A DNA stretch of 64,000 bases from UBA3006 sp031401235 (lineage in GTDB: Bacteria; Actinomycetota; Acidimicrobiia; Acidimicrobiales; Ilumatobacteraceae): the NCBI GenBank assembly GCA_031401235.1, contig JANNRJ010000018.1, positions 6,454 to 70,453 on the forward strand, given 5' to 3'. Position numbers and translations under genes: made by a program. Each line of letters begins with the position of its first letter. Within the stretch, counting starts at the first letter, position 1. Positions 51,298-59,986 of the stretch are shown piece by piece. The notes under the pieces were generated by a model. That model searched no databases. It was given only the letters and a program-made list of their open reading frames with translations, and was not told the origin of the DNA.

Positions 51298-52658
51298 ATA
51301 CTCCTGAAAGAGTTGATGTCGTCGTCATTGGCATGGGTCCAGGCGGCGAAGAAGTAGCTGGAAAACTCGCCGAAGCCGGACTGACTGTTGTAGGAATTGA
51401 AACGGCGCTCGTCGGAGGCGAATGTCCCTATTGGGGATGTATTCCATCGAAAATGATGATTCGAGCCGCAGGTCTCCTCGCCGAGGCGCGCCGAATTCCA
51501 GGCATAGCCGGCAATTCAATTGTGCAATCTGATTGGGCGCCGGTGGCGGCACGAATCCGCGACGAAGCAACCGACGATTGGGACGACACCGTTGCCGTCG
51601 AACGATTCGAAAAGAAAGGCGGTCGATTTATTCGGGGGTTGGGCCATCTCATTTCTCCGGATGTCGTTGATGTCGGCGGTCAACAATTTCGAGCGTCAAA
51701 GGCAATTGTGATTGCGACTGGTACTTCACCCGCGGTCCCACCGATTCCCGGTCTCAAGGACACACCGTTTTGGACAAATCACAATGCAATCGAAGTGAAG
51801 GAGCTACCTGATTCGATCCTTGTGCTTGGTGGCGGTGCAATCGGCGCTGAGCTTGCACAGGTTTACGCCAGGTTCGGAGTTGTCGTCACGATCGTCGAAG
51901 CTGCCGCCCGATTATTGCCATTGGAAGAACCCGAAGCCGGCGAAGTACTTGAAAGGGTTTTTCAAAACGAAGGAATAAAAGTGATCACAGGAACCAGCGC
52001 CACCGGAATCGAGCACGAAGGCACTCAGTTTCACGTTCATCTTGCCGACGGACGACTCGTCCAGGCCCAACGACTGCTTGTCGCCACTGGACGGCAAGTT
52101 GACCTCAAAGCCTTTGGCGCGGATGTATTAGGGATCGATCCGTCAGCTCGTGCACTGCCGGTCGACGAACGACTGCGAGTCGCAGATCGGGTCTGGGCAG
52201 TCGGCGATATCACAGGTAAAGGTGCATTTACGCATACTGCGATGTATCAAGCTGGCATCGTCGTTGCCGACATTCTTGGTAAATCTCACCTGGCGGCCGA
52301 TTATCGAGCACTACCGCGTGTCACGTTCACTGATCCAGAAGTTGGCTCGGTCGGCATGTCGCAACAGGCTGCAATCGACGCTGGAATCGACGTGGCGATC
52401 GGCCACACGCTCGTGTCAACGACTGCGCGTGGCTGGATACACAAGGCCGGAAACGACGGGTTTATCAAACTCGTTGTAGATCGAAAACTAGACATACTTA
52501 TAGGTGCCACATCCATGGGACCAAACGGTGGAGAAGTGCTTGGTCTACTTACTTTGGCGATCCATGCTGCCATTCCAATCGACCAACTTCGCTCGATGAT
52601 CTACGCCTATCCCACGTTTCACCGCGGGATAGAAGACGCCCTCCGAAACCTCACATGA
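51294..52658 (+). CDS. Pyridine nucleotide-disulfide oxidoreductase (dihydrolipoyl dehydrogenase/mercuric reductase-like)
   Basis: The 454-residue flavoprotein has the FAD site VVVIGMGPGGEEVAGKLA (residues about 6-23), the redox-active pair in GGECPYWGCIPSK (about 41-53), the NAD(P)H site ILVLGGGAIGAELAQ (about 178-192), the second FAD contact RVWAVGDITG and a C-terminal dimerisation domain ending HAAIPIDQLRSMIYAYPTFHRGIEDAL. The last part has the conserved H-x-T/F-x-x-E pattern (YPTFHRGIED), but the usual catalytic His-Pro-Thr-x-x-E reads YPTFHRGIE, so the acid/base partner differs slightly. It is coupled to the mini-DUF427 gene and lies 76 bases before the metal ATPase. Confidence 0.88.
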   Translation: MNTPERVDVVVIGMGPGGEEVAGKLAEAGLTVVGIETALVGGECPYWGCIPSKMMIRAAGLLAEARRIPGIAGNSIVQSDWAPVAARIRDEATDDWDDTVAVERFEKKGGRFIRGLGHLISPDVVDVGGQQFRASKAIVIATGTSPAVPPIPGLKDTPFWTNHNAIEVKELPDSILVLGGGAIGAELAQVYARFGVVVTIVEAAARLLPLEEPEAGEVLERVFQNEGIKVITGTSATGIEHEGTQFHVHLADGRLVQAQRLLVATGRQVDLKAFGADVLGIDPSARALPVDERLRVADRVWAVGDITGKGAFTHTAMYQAGIVVADILGKSHLAADYRALPRVTFTDPEVGSVGMSQQAAIDAGIDVAIGHTLVSTTARGWIHKAGNDGFIKLVVDRKLDILIGATSMGPNGGEVLGLLTLAIHAAIPIDQLRSMIYAYPTFHRGIEDALRNLT

Positions 52659-52734
52659 CACTTCACGTCGGCGTGATTCACGACACACTGCAGTAGTTTG
52701 ATAAAACTCCAGAGGCCGGCAAAGGGAGAAGAAA

Positions 52735-55230
52735 ATGGCACACGAGGATGATCACGGTAGATCGTCCATCGCAACCGCACTTATCGAGGCCGGTGGTTTG
52801 CAATGGGCTAGTGAAAAAAATGTGATCGAAAAGGCTTTAAAGAATCGTCCCGGGGTAATTAGTGTTGACGCCAACCCAGTCGCTCAGACAGCAACCATCA
52901 CGTACGACCAGTCCGTCACCACGGTCGTGGATTTGCGGAACTGGGTGCGCGAATGTGGTTATCACTGCCGCGGTCAATCAGTGCCTTCCCATATCTGTGA
53001 TCCGCTAATTGAACCCTCCCACGACAAACACGCGGCACATGTTCAGGTCAGTGATAGTGGCGCCGACCACAAGGGACATGATGGTCCGGCGGACCTGGAG
53101 AATCACGCAAGCCACAAAGCCCACGCCGACGAGGTTGTGCGCTCACCGCACGAGATGATGGGCCACGGCGGCCATTCTGCGGGGATGTCGATGGCTGGCA
53201 TGGTCAAAGATATGCGCAATCGATTCTTAGTTGCCGCGTTATTTTCGGTCCCAATCCTGTTGTGGTCGCCAATTGGGCGTGACGTACTTGGTTTCAATGT
53301 GGATTCGCCATTTAACCTCCGCGACGATATTTTTCAACTGATCTTGTCACTACCCGTTATCGGATGGTCGGCTTGGATTTTCTTCGATGGCGCTGTCCGT
53401 GCGTTACGGGCTCGCACCCTAGACATGATGGTGTTAGTAGCCGTTGGTGTTGGCTCGGGTTGGTTGTACTCGCTCGGTGTGACTCTCACCGGTGGCGGCG
53501 AAGTATTTTATGAAGCGGCAACCGTATTAGCAACGTTCGTACTACTTGGTCACTGGTTTGAAATGCGTGCCAGGGGCGGAGCCAGCGAAGCGATTCGTAA
53601 GTTGCTCGATCTGGCCCCGCCTCAGGCAGTTGTAATCCGCGATGGCCAACCAATAGAAATTCCCACCGCCGAAGTCCAAGCAGGTGATCTTCTTCTCGTT
53701 CGTCCAGGCGCCAAAGTTCCGGTTGATGGTGTCGTCGAAGATGGCGAGAGCGACATCGACGAGTCGATGGTTACTGGGGAAAGTCTGCCAGTGCATAAGG
53801 CACCGGGCGTGGAGGTAATTGGGGCGACGATCAACACCAACGGAAGTCTGAGAGTTCGGGCCACAAAAGTTGGAGCCGACACCGCGTTGGCACAGATTGT
53901 CAAACTCGTTCAAAGTGCCCAGAACTCCAAAGCACCTGGTCAGCGTCTAGCCGACCGCGCAGCATTCTGGCTTGTGTTCGTTGCTCTCATCGGCGGCACT
54001 CTCACTTTTGCAGTTTGGCTTATGGCCGGACGTTCCACTTCGGAAGCATTGCTGTTCGCCATAACGGTAGTTGTGGTTACTTGTCCCGATGCCCTCGGCT
54101 TGGCGACCCCGACGGCGATCATGGTCGGTGCCGGACTCGGGGCCGGCCGAGGGGTGCTGTTCAAGCACGCCACGGCAATCGAAATGGGTGCTCGGATCGA
54201 CACCGTTGTGATGGACAAGACAGGCACCCTGACCAAAGGCGAGCCTGAAGTTACCGACATCATCGTCGATGACTTCGATGAGCGCGAGATGCTCCGCTTA
54301 GTCGCTGCAGTTGAACGTGAGTCAGAACATCCGCTGGCCCAAGCCGTCGTCCGCTACGCCGACGAACACAAAATAGAACGCGTTGCTGCGACCGAGTTCG
54401 AGAATATCCCTGGTCATGGAGCCATTGCGATGGTCGACGGTCACAAAGTTGCTGTGGGCAACCCGCGATTACTCAAGCGCGAAGGCATCGACCTCGCAAA
54501 CCTGGTCGCCCGACTCGAGGTGATCGCGAACGGCGGTCGCACGGCTGTTACGGTCGCAATTGACGGACGTGCCGTCGCTCTGATCGGCCTTGCCGACGCC
54601 GCCCGTCCTACCGCTGCGGGAACCGTCAAAGCGCTACATGGACTGGGCATTCAAGTGGTGATGCTCACCGGCGACAACGAAGCAACCGCTCGTCGGATCG
54701 CCGGACAACTTGGCATCGACACGGTCATCGCCGAAGTTCTTCCGGGCGACAAAGCGGCGAAAGTCGCTGAGTTGCAAGCAGCCGGTAAACGAGTGGCCAT
54801 GGTCGGAGACGGTGTTAACGATGCCCCGGCCCTTGCCCAAGCCGATATCGGTATCGCAATTGGAGCCGGTACCGATGTGGCGATTGAAACTGCCGACATT
54901 GTGTTGATGCGCTCCGATCCCTTCGATGTTCCGATTGCCCTTCGAATCGGCCGCGGGACACTCCGCAAAATGCGTCAAAATCTTGGCTGGGCCGTTGGCT
55001 ATAACGCATTTGCCTTACCGATTGCCGCCGGCGTTTTTGAACCTGCCTTCGGGCTCATACTCCGCCCAGAAATTGCCGCTCTGTCAATGTCAGGTTCCAG
55101 CCTTATCGTCGCCGTCAATGCCCTGCTGCTCAAGCGCCTCCACCTTCCCACCGCCGACACTGTGGAATTGATCCAGCAAGCGCCGGCAGACCACGAGGAC
55201 GCCTTAGGGAAACTCCTAAACCCGCGCTAA
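52735..55230 (+). CDS. P1B-type heavy-metal ATPase with CPD motif and His-rich N-terminus
   Basis: The 831-residue membrane pump has AAAGGGAGAAG upstream of its ATG. Residues 15-80 form a heavy-metal-associated-like domain that lacks the CxxC pair (GGLQWASEKNV in its place). A His/Met-rich linker follows (about 95-155, with HDKHAAH, DHKGHD, MMGHGGH, MSMAGM), then eight predicted helices. The transport-site motif is C450-P451-D452 instead of CPC. The catalytic Asp494 (DKTGTLT), SEHPLAQAV His-Pro motif and GDGVNDAPAL are intact, so the ATPase cycle should work. The family exports Cu, Ag or other transition metals; the CPD site and missing CxxC make the metal uncertain, with Cu the best guess from the Met/His linker. 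Confidence 0.9.
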   Translation: MAHEDDHGRSSIATALIEAGGLQWASEKNVIEKALKNRPGVISVDANPVAQTATITYDQSVTTVVDLRNWVRECGYHCRGQSVPSHICDPLIEPSHDKHAAHVQVSDSGADHKGHDGPADLENHASHKAHADEVVRSPHEMMGHGGHSAGMSMAGMVKDMRNRFLVAALFSVPILLWSPIGRDVLGFNVDSPFNLRDDIFQLILSLPVIGWSAWIFFDGAVRALRARTLDMMVLVAVGVGSGWLYSLGVTLTGGGEVFYEAATVLATFVLLGHWFEMRARGGASEAIRKLLDLAPPQAVVIRDGQPIEIPTAEVQAGDLLLVRPGAKVPVDGVVEDGESDIDESMVTGESLPVHKAPGVEVIGATINTNGSLRVRATKVGADTALAQIVKLVQSAQNSKAPGQRLADRAAFWLVFVALIGGTLTFAVWLMAGRSTSEALLFAITVVVVTCPDALGLATPTAIMVGAGLGAGRGVLFKHATAIEMGARIDTVVMDKTGTLTKGEPEVTDIIVDDFDEREMLRLVAAVERESEHPLAQAVVRYADEHKIERVAATEFENIPGHGAIAMVDGHKVAVGNPRLLKREGIDLANLVARLEVIANGGRTAVTVAIDGRAVALIGLADAARPTAAGTVKALHGLGIQVVMLTGDNEATARRIAGQLGIDTVIAEVLPGDKAAKVAELQAAGKRVAMVGDGVNDAPALAQADIGIAIGAGTDVAIETADIVLMRSDPFDVPIALRIGRGTLRKMRQNLGWAVGYNAFALPIAAGVFEPAFGLILRPEIAALSMSGSSLIVAVNALLLKRLHLPTADTVELIQQAPADHEDALGKLLNPR

Positions 55231-55240
55231 AGAATTGCTG

Positions 55241-55915
55241 TTAGTAAGAGTCGTGACGATGGACCCAGTCCATTTTCCCGTCAAGTTCCGACTCGTCTCG
55301 GCCCTTTGGTGCCATGTCGAGCAAGTGATAGGCCCCGTTGAATGCTTCGAGCCCACGTCCGTAGGTTGAGTAAGTGTGGTACACAACTCCGTCGTCAAGG
55401 GCGAACACGCTCAGTCCGGGTGACTCACCTACTGGTGCCTCGGTCTGGCGAAAGTTGTAACGGTTTGATCCCGAGATTTCAAAGTCCAAGTTGAAGGTCG
55501 TTCCTGCAGTAGATACCCACGGGAATGACCACTTCATTCGATTTCGATAGGCGAGAATCTGTTCCAGCGGGGCGATCGAGGCGGCGATAAACGTGACGTC
55601 GCGAGCGCCAAGATGAACGCTGATTCCATCGAAGTTATCGGCCCAAAACGAGCAACTGGGACATCCCTCTCCCCAACCAGCACCAAGCATGAAATGGTAG
55701 ATAATTAGTTGCGTGCGGTCTTCAAACAACTCCAATAGCGAGCGCGAACCGTTTTCCGTGTCGAAGACGTACTCACGTTCTAGGCGCACCCACGGTAACG
55801 CTTGACGCACTGTGGCGAGAGCGTCGGCTCGCTGGGTGTGTTCTTTCTCTTGCGCCAGCAAAGCGAGGCGTTCCGTTTCCCACTCCGCCTTAGTGGCGAT
55901 TCGATGTTTCACCAT
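55241..55915 (-). CDS. DUF899-family thioredoxin-like protein
   Basis: From ATG 55915, with AGGAG seven bases upstream, the protein has 224 residues. It matches DUF899: WETERLALLAQEKEHTQRADAL near the N-terminus, YVFDTENGSRSLLELFEDRTQLIIYHFMLG (quoted by region, about 50-80), GCPSCSFWADNFDG with a Cys pair (about 85-98) and FNLDFEISGSNRYNFRQTEAPVGESPGLSVFALDDGVVYHTYSTYGRG near the end (by region). The thioredoxin-like GCPSCS site suggests redox activity, but no substrate is known. It converges on the metal ATPase gene, 10 bases away. A dyad-rich promoter region lies upstream. Confidence 0.9.
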   Translation of the reverse strand: MVKHRIATKAEWETERLALLAQEKEHTQRADALATVRQALPWVRLEREYVFDTENGSRSLLELFEDRTQLIIYHFMLGAGWGEGCPSCSFWADNFDGISVHLGARDVTFIAASIAPLEQILAYRNRMKWSFPWVSTAGTTFNLDFEISGSNRYNFRQTEAPVGESPGLSVFALDDGVVYHTYSTYGRGLEAFNGAYHLLDMAPKGRDESELDGKMDWVHRHDSY

Positions 55916-55931
55916 CACACGTCTCCTTTAT

Positions 55932-55964
55932 TTCAATCTGCTATTTTAATCTGCGCAGATTGAA
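55932..55964. promoter_or_regulatory. Symmetric operator candidate upstream of the DUF899 gene
   Basis: TTCAATCTGC (55932-55941) and its exact complement GCAGATTGAA (55955-55964) flank 13 bases; within them AATCTGCGCAGATT (55948-55961) is a perfect 14-base palindrome. Three AATCTGC half-sites are thus packed in 33 bases just upstream of the ribosome binding site, a good regulator target. Confidence 0.6.
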
Positions 55965-55981
55965 TCGTCTAGAGATTGCTA

Positions 55982-56887
55982 CTAATAGTTGCTCGGGTGA
56001 ATTGGCTGACTAAACGGACGCACTCCAAAGCGACGGGCGATTTCTAGATATCCACCGCGATACAGCAATCCGGAGCGCTCGGCTCGACCAAAAGCGTCAG
56101 TCCGCACGGCAAGTTCCGGCACGTCGTACCAAGCCACTCCAGGTTCATCGTGATGGGCGACATGCAAATTATTGTTTAGCATTAGCAAACTCATCACCGG
56201 ACCAGCCTGAACCATGGCAGTGCGCAACTCGGTACCTTCTATCCATTCGTGTTCGGCGAACGGGCGCAACATATTAAGGATTCGCCCGCCATAAATAACG
56301 CCTAACGCATACAGCCATAACGGCATGCCAGCTAGATAAACAAATGCAATCACGCCGATGACACCGATCAAGTGCAAAGTAACGGCCTTGCGTGAATCGT
56401 TTTGCCCGAGAATGGCTTCCTTGAGTTTGACAACGACGAATGCAATCGTATTGATAATGGACCACACTAAAAGTCGAAACAAAAGGGTGCGATTTGCCTG
56501 GTAGATCATGCGCATTATTCGACCAGATGAATGCCATTCGTCCGCAGAAACATAGAAACTTTCGGTATCAACTTTAGGAATTGTAAGAGGGGCGGCATGA
56601 TGTGACAAGTGTTCGCGTTTGAAACTGAAATATGGAATCCACAGCGTGAGCGGAATCGACCCAACTAAATCATTTAACCACGTAAAGCGACTGGGGTGAC
56701 CATGGACGACTTCGTGTTGCAAACTGAGATGCCATGCGCCAAACCAAGCCAGCAATGCCACGTTGATCCAAACCGGTATCGAGCCATAACTAAGCAAGAC
56801 TGCAAGCCATCCGCCGTACACAGCAACGGCGATCACTACCGTGCGCCACTCTCGGGGATTTCGCAAAATCAATTTGTCACCGGCCAC
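55982..56887 (-). CDS. Membrane fatty-acid desaturase-family protein
   Basis: The 301-residue diiron membrane protein has three His boxes: HEVVH (about residues 58-62), HLSHH (about 92-96) and NNNLHVAHH (about 232-240), with four or more membrane helices between them. This family introduces double bonds or hydroxyl groups into lipids or related chains. It starts at GTG 56887, overlapping the hutI end by 19 bases, so it is the last gene of the hut operon. A direct metabolic link to histidine breakdown is not evident. Confidence 0.85.
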   Translation of the reverse strand: MAGDKLILRNPREWRTVVIAVAVYGGWLAVLLSYGSIPVWINVALLAWFGAWHLSLQHEVVHGHPSRFTWLNDLVGSIPLTLWIPYFSFKREHLSHHAAPLTIPKVDTESFYVSADEWHSSGRIMRMIYQANRTLLFRLLVWSIINTIAFVVVKLKEAILGQNDSRKAVTLHLIGVIGVIAFVYLAGMPLWLYALGVIYGGRILNMLRPFAEHEWIEGTELRTAMVQAGPVMSLLMLNNNLHVAHHDEPGVAWYDVPELAVRTDAFGRAERSGLLYRGGYLEIARRFGVRPFSQPIHPSNY

Positions 56888-58059
56888 TTTCCGACGACAA
56901 GAACACCACCTCGGACCACTGCCTGTACTTGTTGCACACCTGGCCGATACGAAAGATATGTGTGGCTCGGCGCATCAAGCACTATCACGTCGGCGCGCTT
57001 CCCGATGCTTAATTGACCGATATCGGTTCGACGAAGTGCTGCTGCCCCACCGGCAGTCGCCGACCACAAAGCTTCTTCTGATGTCATTCCCATCTTGATA
57101 ACAGCGAGGGCAATAACAAGTTGCATAGACGTAGTATACGACGACCCTGGGTTGCAATCAGAGGCAATTGCGACGGTGACACCCGCATCAAGGAATCTTC
57201 GCGCATTTGGAAATTCAGAACGTGTGCACAATTCGGCTACGGGCAACAAAGTTGCCACTGTGCATTCGTGAGATCCAGCCAAGGCGTCAAGATCAGCATC
57301 GGTTACGTGTGTGCAGTGATCACACGATGCCGCGCCTAACTCCACCCCGAGACGCACGCCATCACCATGTTGCAATTGATTGGCATGAATTCTTAACCCA
57401 AGACCGGCAGCTTTGCCCGCGCTCAAAATTTGGCGGGACTGATCAACATCGAAAGCGCCTCGCTCACAAAACACGTCGATCCATTTTGAAAACGGTGAGC
57501 ATGCAGTCAACATTTCACCACAGACATCCGCCACATAGTCATCAGCACTTGTGCCGCTCGGAACAACATGTCCGCCTAGAAAGGTAGTTTCGCTAGTCGT
57601 CGTACGCGCCGCGGCTAATGATCTAACTTCGTCGCGAACCGACAGTCCGTAGCCGGATTTCACCTCCAAAGTGGTTGTTCCCGAACGCAATGCTTCGTTC
57701 GCAAGTAGCTCTAGATTGAAAATTAGTTGCTCATCACTGGCCGCACGCGTTGCTGCCACCGTTGATTGAATTCCGCCGGCAGCGTACGGTCGCCCCGCCA
57801 TTCGCTCTTCAAATTCGGATGAGCGATCACCGGCAAAGACCAAATGAGTATGGCTGTCGACAAAACCAGGAATTACTGCCCGCCCAGCGACATCTATCGG
57901 CGCGATGTTGCTGTGATCGGTTACTTCTTTACTATGGCCCACCCACGACACGATCCCATTTTCAATGACAATTGCCGCATCATTGATGACCCCGAAGCGA
58001 TCACCATGAATTGATTTATCATTTGTTACAAGTTGTCCAATTCCTGATAGTGCAAGCAT
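56869..58059 (-). CDS. hutI: Imidazolonepropionase
   Basis: HutI hydrolyses 4-imidazolone-5-propionate to N-formimino-L-glutamate, the third step of histidine degradation. The 396-residue amidohydrolase has the metal site VDSHTHLVFAG (about residues 68-78), ERMAGRPYAAGGIQSTVAATRAA (by region), KSGYGLSVRDE, FLGGHVVPSG and the catalytic SDCNPGSSYT near residue 305. ATG 58059 overlaps the deformylase stop by one base (TGATG). The gene is part of a minus-strand hut operon that lacks hutH in this window. Confidence 0.95.
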   Translation of the reverse strand: MLALSGIGQLVTNDKSIHGDRFGVINDAAIVIENGIVSWVGHSKEVTDHSNIAPIDVAGRAVIPGFVDSHTHLVFAGDRSSEFEERMAGRPYAAGGIQSTVAATRAASDEQLIFNLELLANEALRSGTTTLEVKSGYGLSVRDEVRSLAAARTTTSETTFLGGHVVPSGTSADDYVADVCGEMLTACSPFSKWIDVFCERGAFDVDQSRQILSAGKAAGLGLRIHANQLQHGDGVRLGVELGAASCDHCTHVTDADLDALAGSHECTVATLLPVAELCTRSEFPNARRFLDAGVTVAIASDCNPGSSYTTSMQLVIALAVIKMGMTSEEALWSATAGGAAALRRTDIGQLSIGKRADVIVLDAPSHTYLSYRPGVQQVQAVVRGGVLVVGKWPVTN

Positions 58060-58634
58060 CACATTCCGTGTATGGCCACGAGTGCCTTCACTCGCTCAAC
58101 GAACGCGTCGTGATGGAATCGGTCAAAGGAATCCCAAGTAGTGAGTGTTCGCGAATCTATGACTCGATCGAGAAACAGCAGCCCGTCCAAATGATCGACT
58201 TCGTGCTGATAAGTGGCGGCTGTAATGCCCCGAATTTCAGTATCGATTTCATTGCCGTGCCGATCCATCGCTTTGACATGAATCCGAGTGTTTCGTAACA
58301 CTCCACCGCGAATCCCAGGGACCGAAAGACATCCCTCCATGTTGAGGAAGAGATCATCGTCGAGAGCCGTAAGCACTGGATTTACCAAAATCGTTAGCGG
58401 CACCCGTGGCTTATACGGGTAGCGGGGATTGTTGTCCACCTCCACGACGCAAATGCGTTGATGACGGAGTACTTGCGTTGCGGCAAGACCGGCGCCGTTT
58501 GCGGCACGCATCGTTTCGACAAGATCATCAATGAACGTTTGGGTCTCAGCCTTGGCCAGATCATGACGAGATACTTCAGAGGCAACGATTCGCAGTTCTG
58601 GATTTCCAACCGTTGCAATCGGTAGAACAGTCAT
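58059..58634 (-). CDS. Peptide deformylase homologue within the hut operon
   Basis: The 191-residue protein has all three deformylase motifs: GAGLAATQ (about residues 47-54), EGCLSVPG (about 99-106, Cys metal ligand) and QHEVDHLDG (about 143-151, HExxH with catalytic Glu). Canonical Def removes formyl groups from N-terminal Met. This gene sits between hutF and hutI, with a 5-base gap and a one-base overlap, and hutG (formylglutamate deformylase) is not seen. It may therefore be the operon's N-formylglutamate deformylase, or simply the housekeeping Def; the sequence alone cannot decide. Confidence 0.88.
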   Translation of the reverse strand: MTVLPIATVGNPELRIVASEVSRHDLAKAETQTFIDDLVETMRAANGAGLAATQVLRHQRICVVEVDNNPRYPYKPRVPLTILVNPVLTALDDDLFLNMEGCLSVPGIRGGVLRNTRIHVKAMDRHGNEIDTEIRGITAATYQHEVDHLDGLLFLDRVIDSRTLTTWDSFDRFHHDAFVERVKALVAIHGM

Positions 58635-58639
58635 GACCC

Positions 58640-59986
58640 TTAAATTCTAGCGACTTGAGCAATTGCATTTCGGAGTCCGCCCACCACATCTTCGATTTGC
58701 GTATGCAGTCCGTGTTCAACGATTCGATTACCACTCACCCACACATCACGTACATCTGCGGGAGCCGCGGCGTACACAATGCAAGCGGCGGCACTTTCCG
58801 CGCTAAATGATGCCAGTCGTGTTGAATTCAGCGAAATCGCAATGAAATCTGCCGGGGCGCCGGGCTGAATACCGGGCCGTCTTTCATGTTCAGCCCAACC
58901 GAGCGAATGAGCGCCGCCACTCGTGGCGGCCGCAAGTAGGTCACAGGGGCGATGCAGACCGCGTCGAGAAGTGATGAGTCGTTGGTTGAGCTCGACGGCG
59001 CGTGCTTCTTCAAATAAGTCAATGACCGCATGCGAATCCGAACCGAGCGCGAGCATGGCGCCGGCATTTACAAGGGCTGATGCCGGACCAATGCCATCAG
59101 CCAGATCTCGTTCAGTCGTAGGACAAATACATACGTTCGTTTTGCTCGTCCCCAGAAGTTCAATGTCAGCGCCTGTGAGATGTGTGGCGTGTACTGCGGT
59201 GGTAAATGAACCAAGAAGTCCGATGTCGGCAAGCACTGCGGTTGGAGTTTTGCCGGTGGCGGCAATGCACGCGTCATTCTCCGCCGGTTGTTCGGATACA
59301 TGGACATGCACAACACGTCCGTATCGCGCCCCGACAACCTCATCGAGTTCATCGGGATAAACCGCACGAATGCTGTGGGGCGCTAAACCAACCGTCCAAT
59401 TGTCACCTCCTTCACCCATTCGATCGACACGATCCAACCAAGCATCGATATTTTTGTCGGCAAAACGCTGTTGCTCTGGGAGCGGAATGGGTTGATCTAA
59501 TCCAGCATGCAAGTACGCCACATCAAGTAGCGCCAGACGAATGCCGGCTCGGCGAGCCGCCTCTACTACCGCAAATCCCATTTCGTTCGGATTGTCGTAT
59601 GGCGATCCACCAGGATTGTGATGCACATAATGAAATTCGCCGACACCGGTAATTCCGGCAAGAGTCATCTCGGCAAATACCATCGCCGCCAACTCAGAAT
59701 AATTTTCGGGTGTTAATACATTGGCAATGTCGTACATCGGATTTCGCCATGACCAAAAATCACCATCACCGTTTTGGGTTCGTCCACGCAACACTCGATG
59801 GAATGCATGACTATGTGCATTCACCAATCCTGGTATGACCACCCCTGAAATTTTTTCGTCACCTGATCGAGGGGCGACTCCCTCGGTGACCTCGGCGATG
59901 ACTCCATTGGTTACTTCAATTCGCACATTGGCTACTACCGATTCACCACCCCGCCATGCAAAGTCGGCGTGATATTTCGCTGTCAT
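58640..59986 (-). CDS. hutF: Formimidoylglutamate deiminase
   Basis: HutF deiminates N-formimino-L-glutamate to N-formyl-L-glutamate and ammonia. The 448-residue amidohydrolase has the metal site VNAHSHAFHRVLRGR (about residues 55-69), the family stretch MYDIANVLTPENY, GEFHYVHHNPGG, HVSEQPAEN and SDSHAVIDLFEEARAVE (about 318-334). Choice of HutF means that histidine breakdown proceeds through formylglutamate and needs a deformylase. The start overlaps the hutU stop by 4 bases (ATGA). Confidence 0.93.
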   Translation of the reverse strand: MTAKYHADFAWRGGESVVANVRIEVTNGVIAEVTEGVAPRSGDEKISGVVIPGLVNAHSHAFHRVLRGRTQNGDGDFWSWRNPMYDIANVLTPENYSELAAMVFAEMTLAGITGVGEFHYVHHNPGGSPYDNPNEMGFAVVEAARRAGIRLALLDVAYLHAGLDQPIPLPEQQRFADKNIDAWLDRVDRMGEGGDNWTVGLAPHSIRAVYPDELDEVVGARYGRVVHVHVSEQPAENDACIAATGKTPTAVLADIGLLGSFTTAVHATHLTGADIELLGTSKTNVCICPTTERDLADGIGPASALVNAGAMLALGSDSHAVIDLFEEARAVELNQRLITSRRGLHRPCDLLAAATSGGAHSLGWAEHERRPGIQPGAPADFIAISLNSTRLASFSAESAAACIVYAAAPADVRDVWVSGNRIVEHGLHTQIEDVVGGLRNAIAQVARI

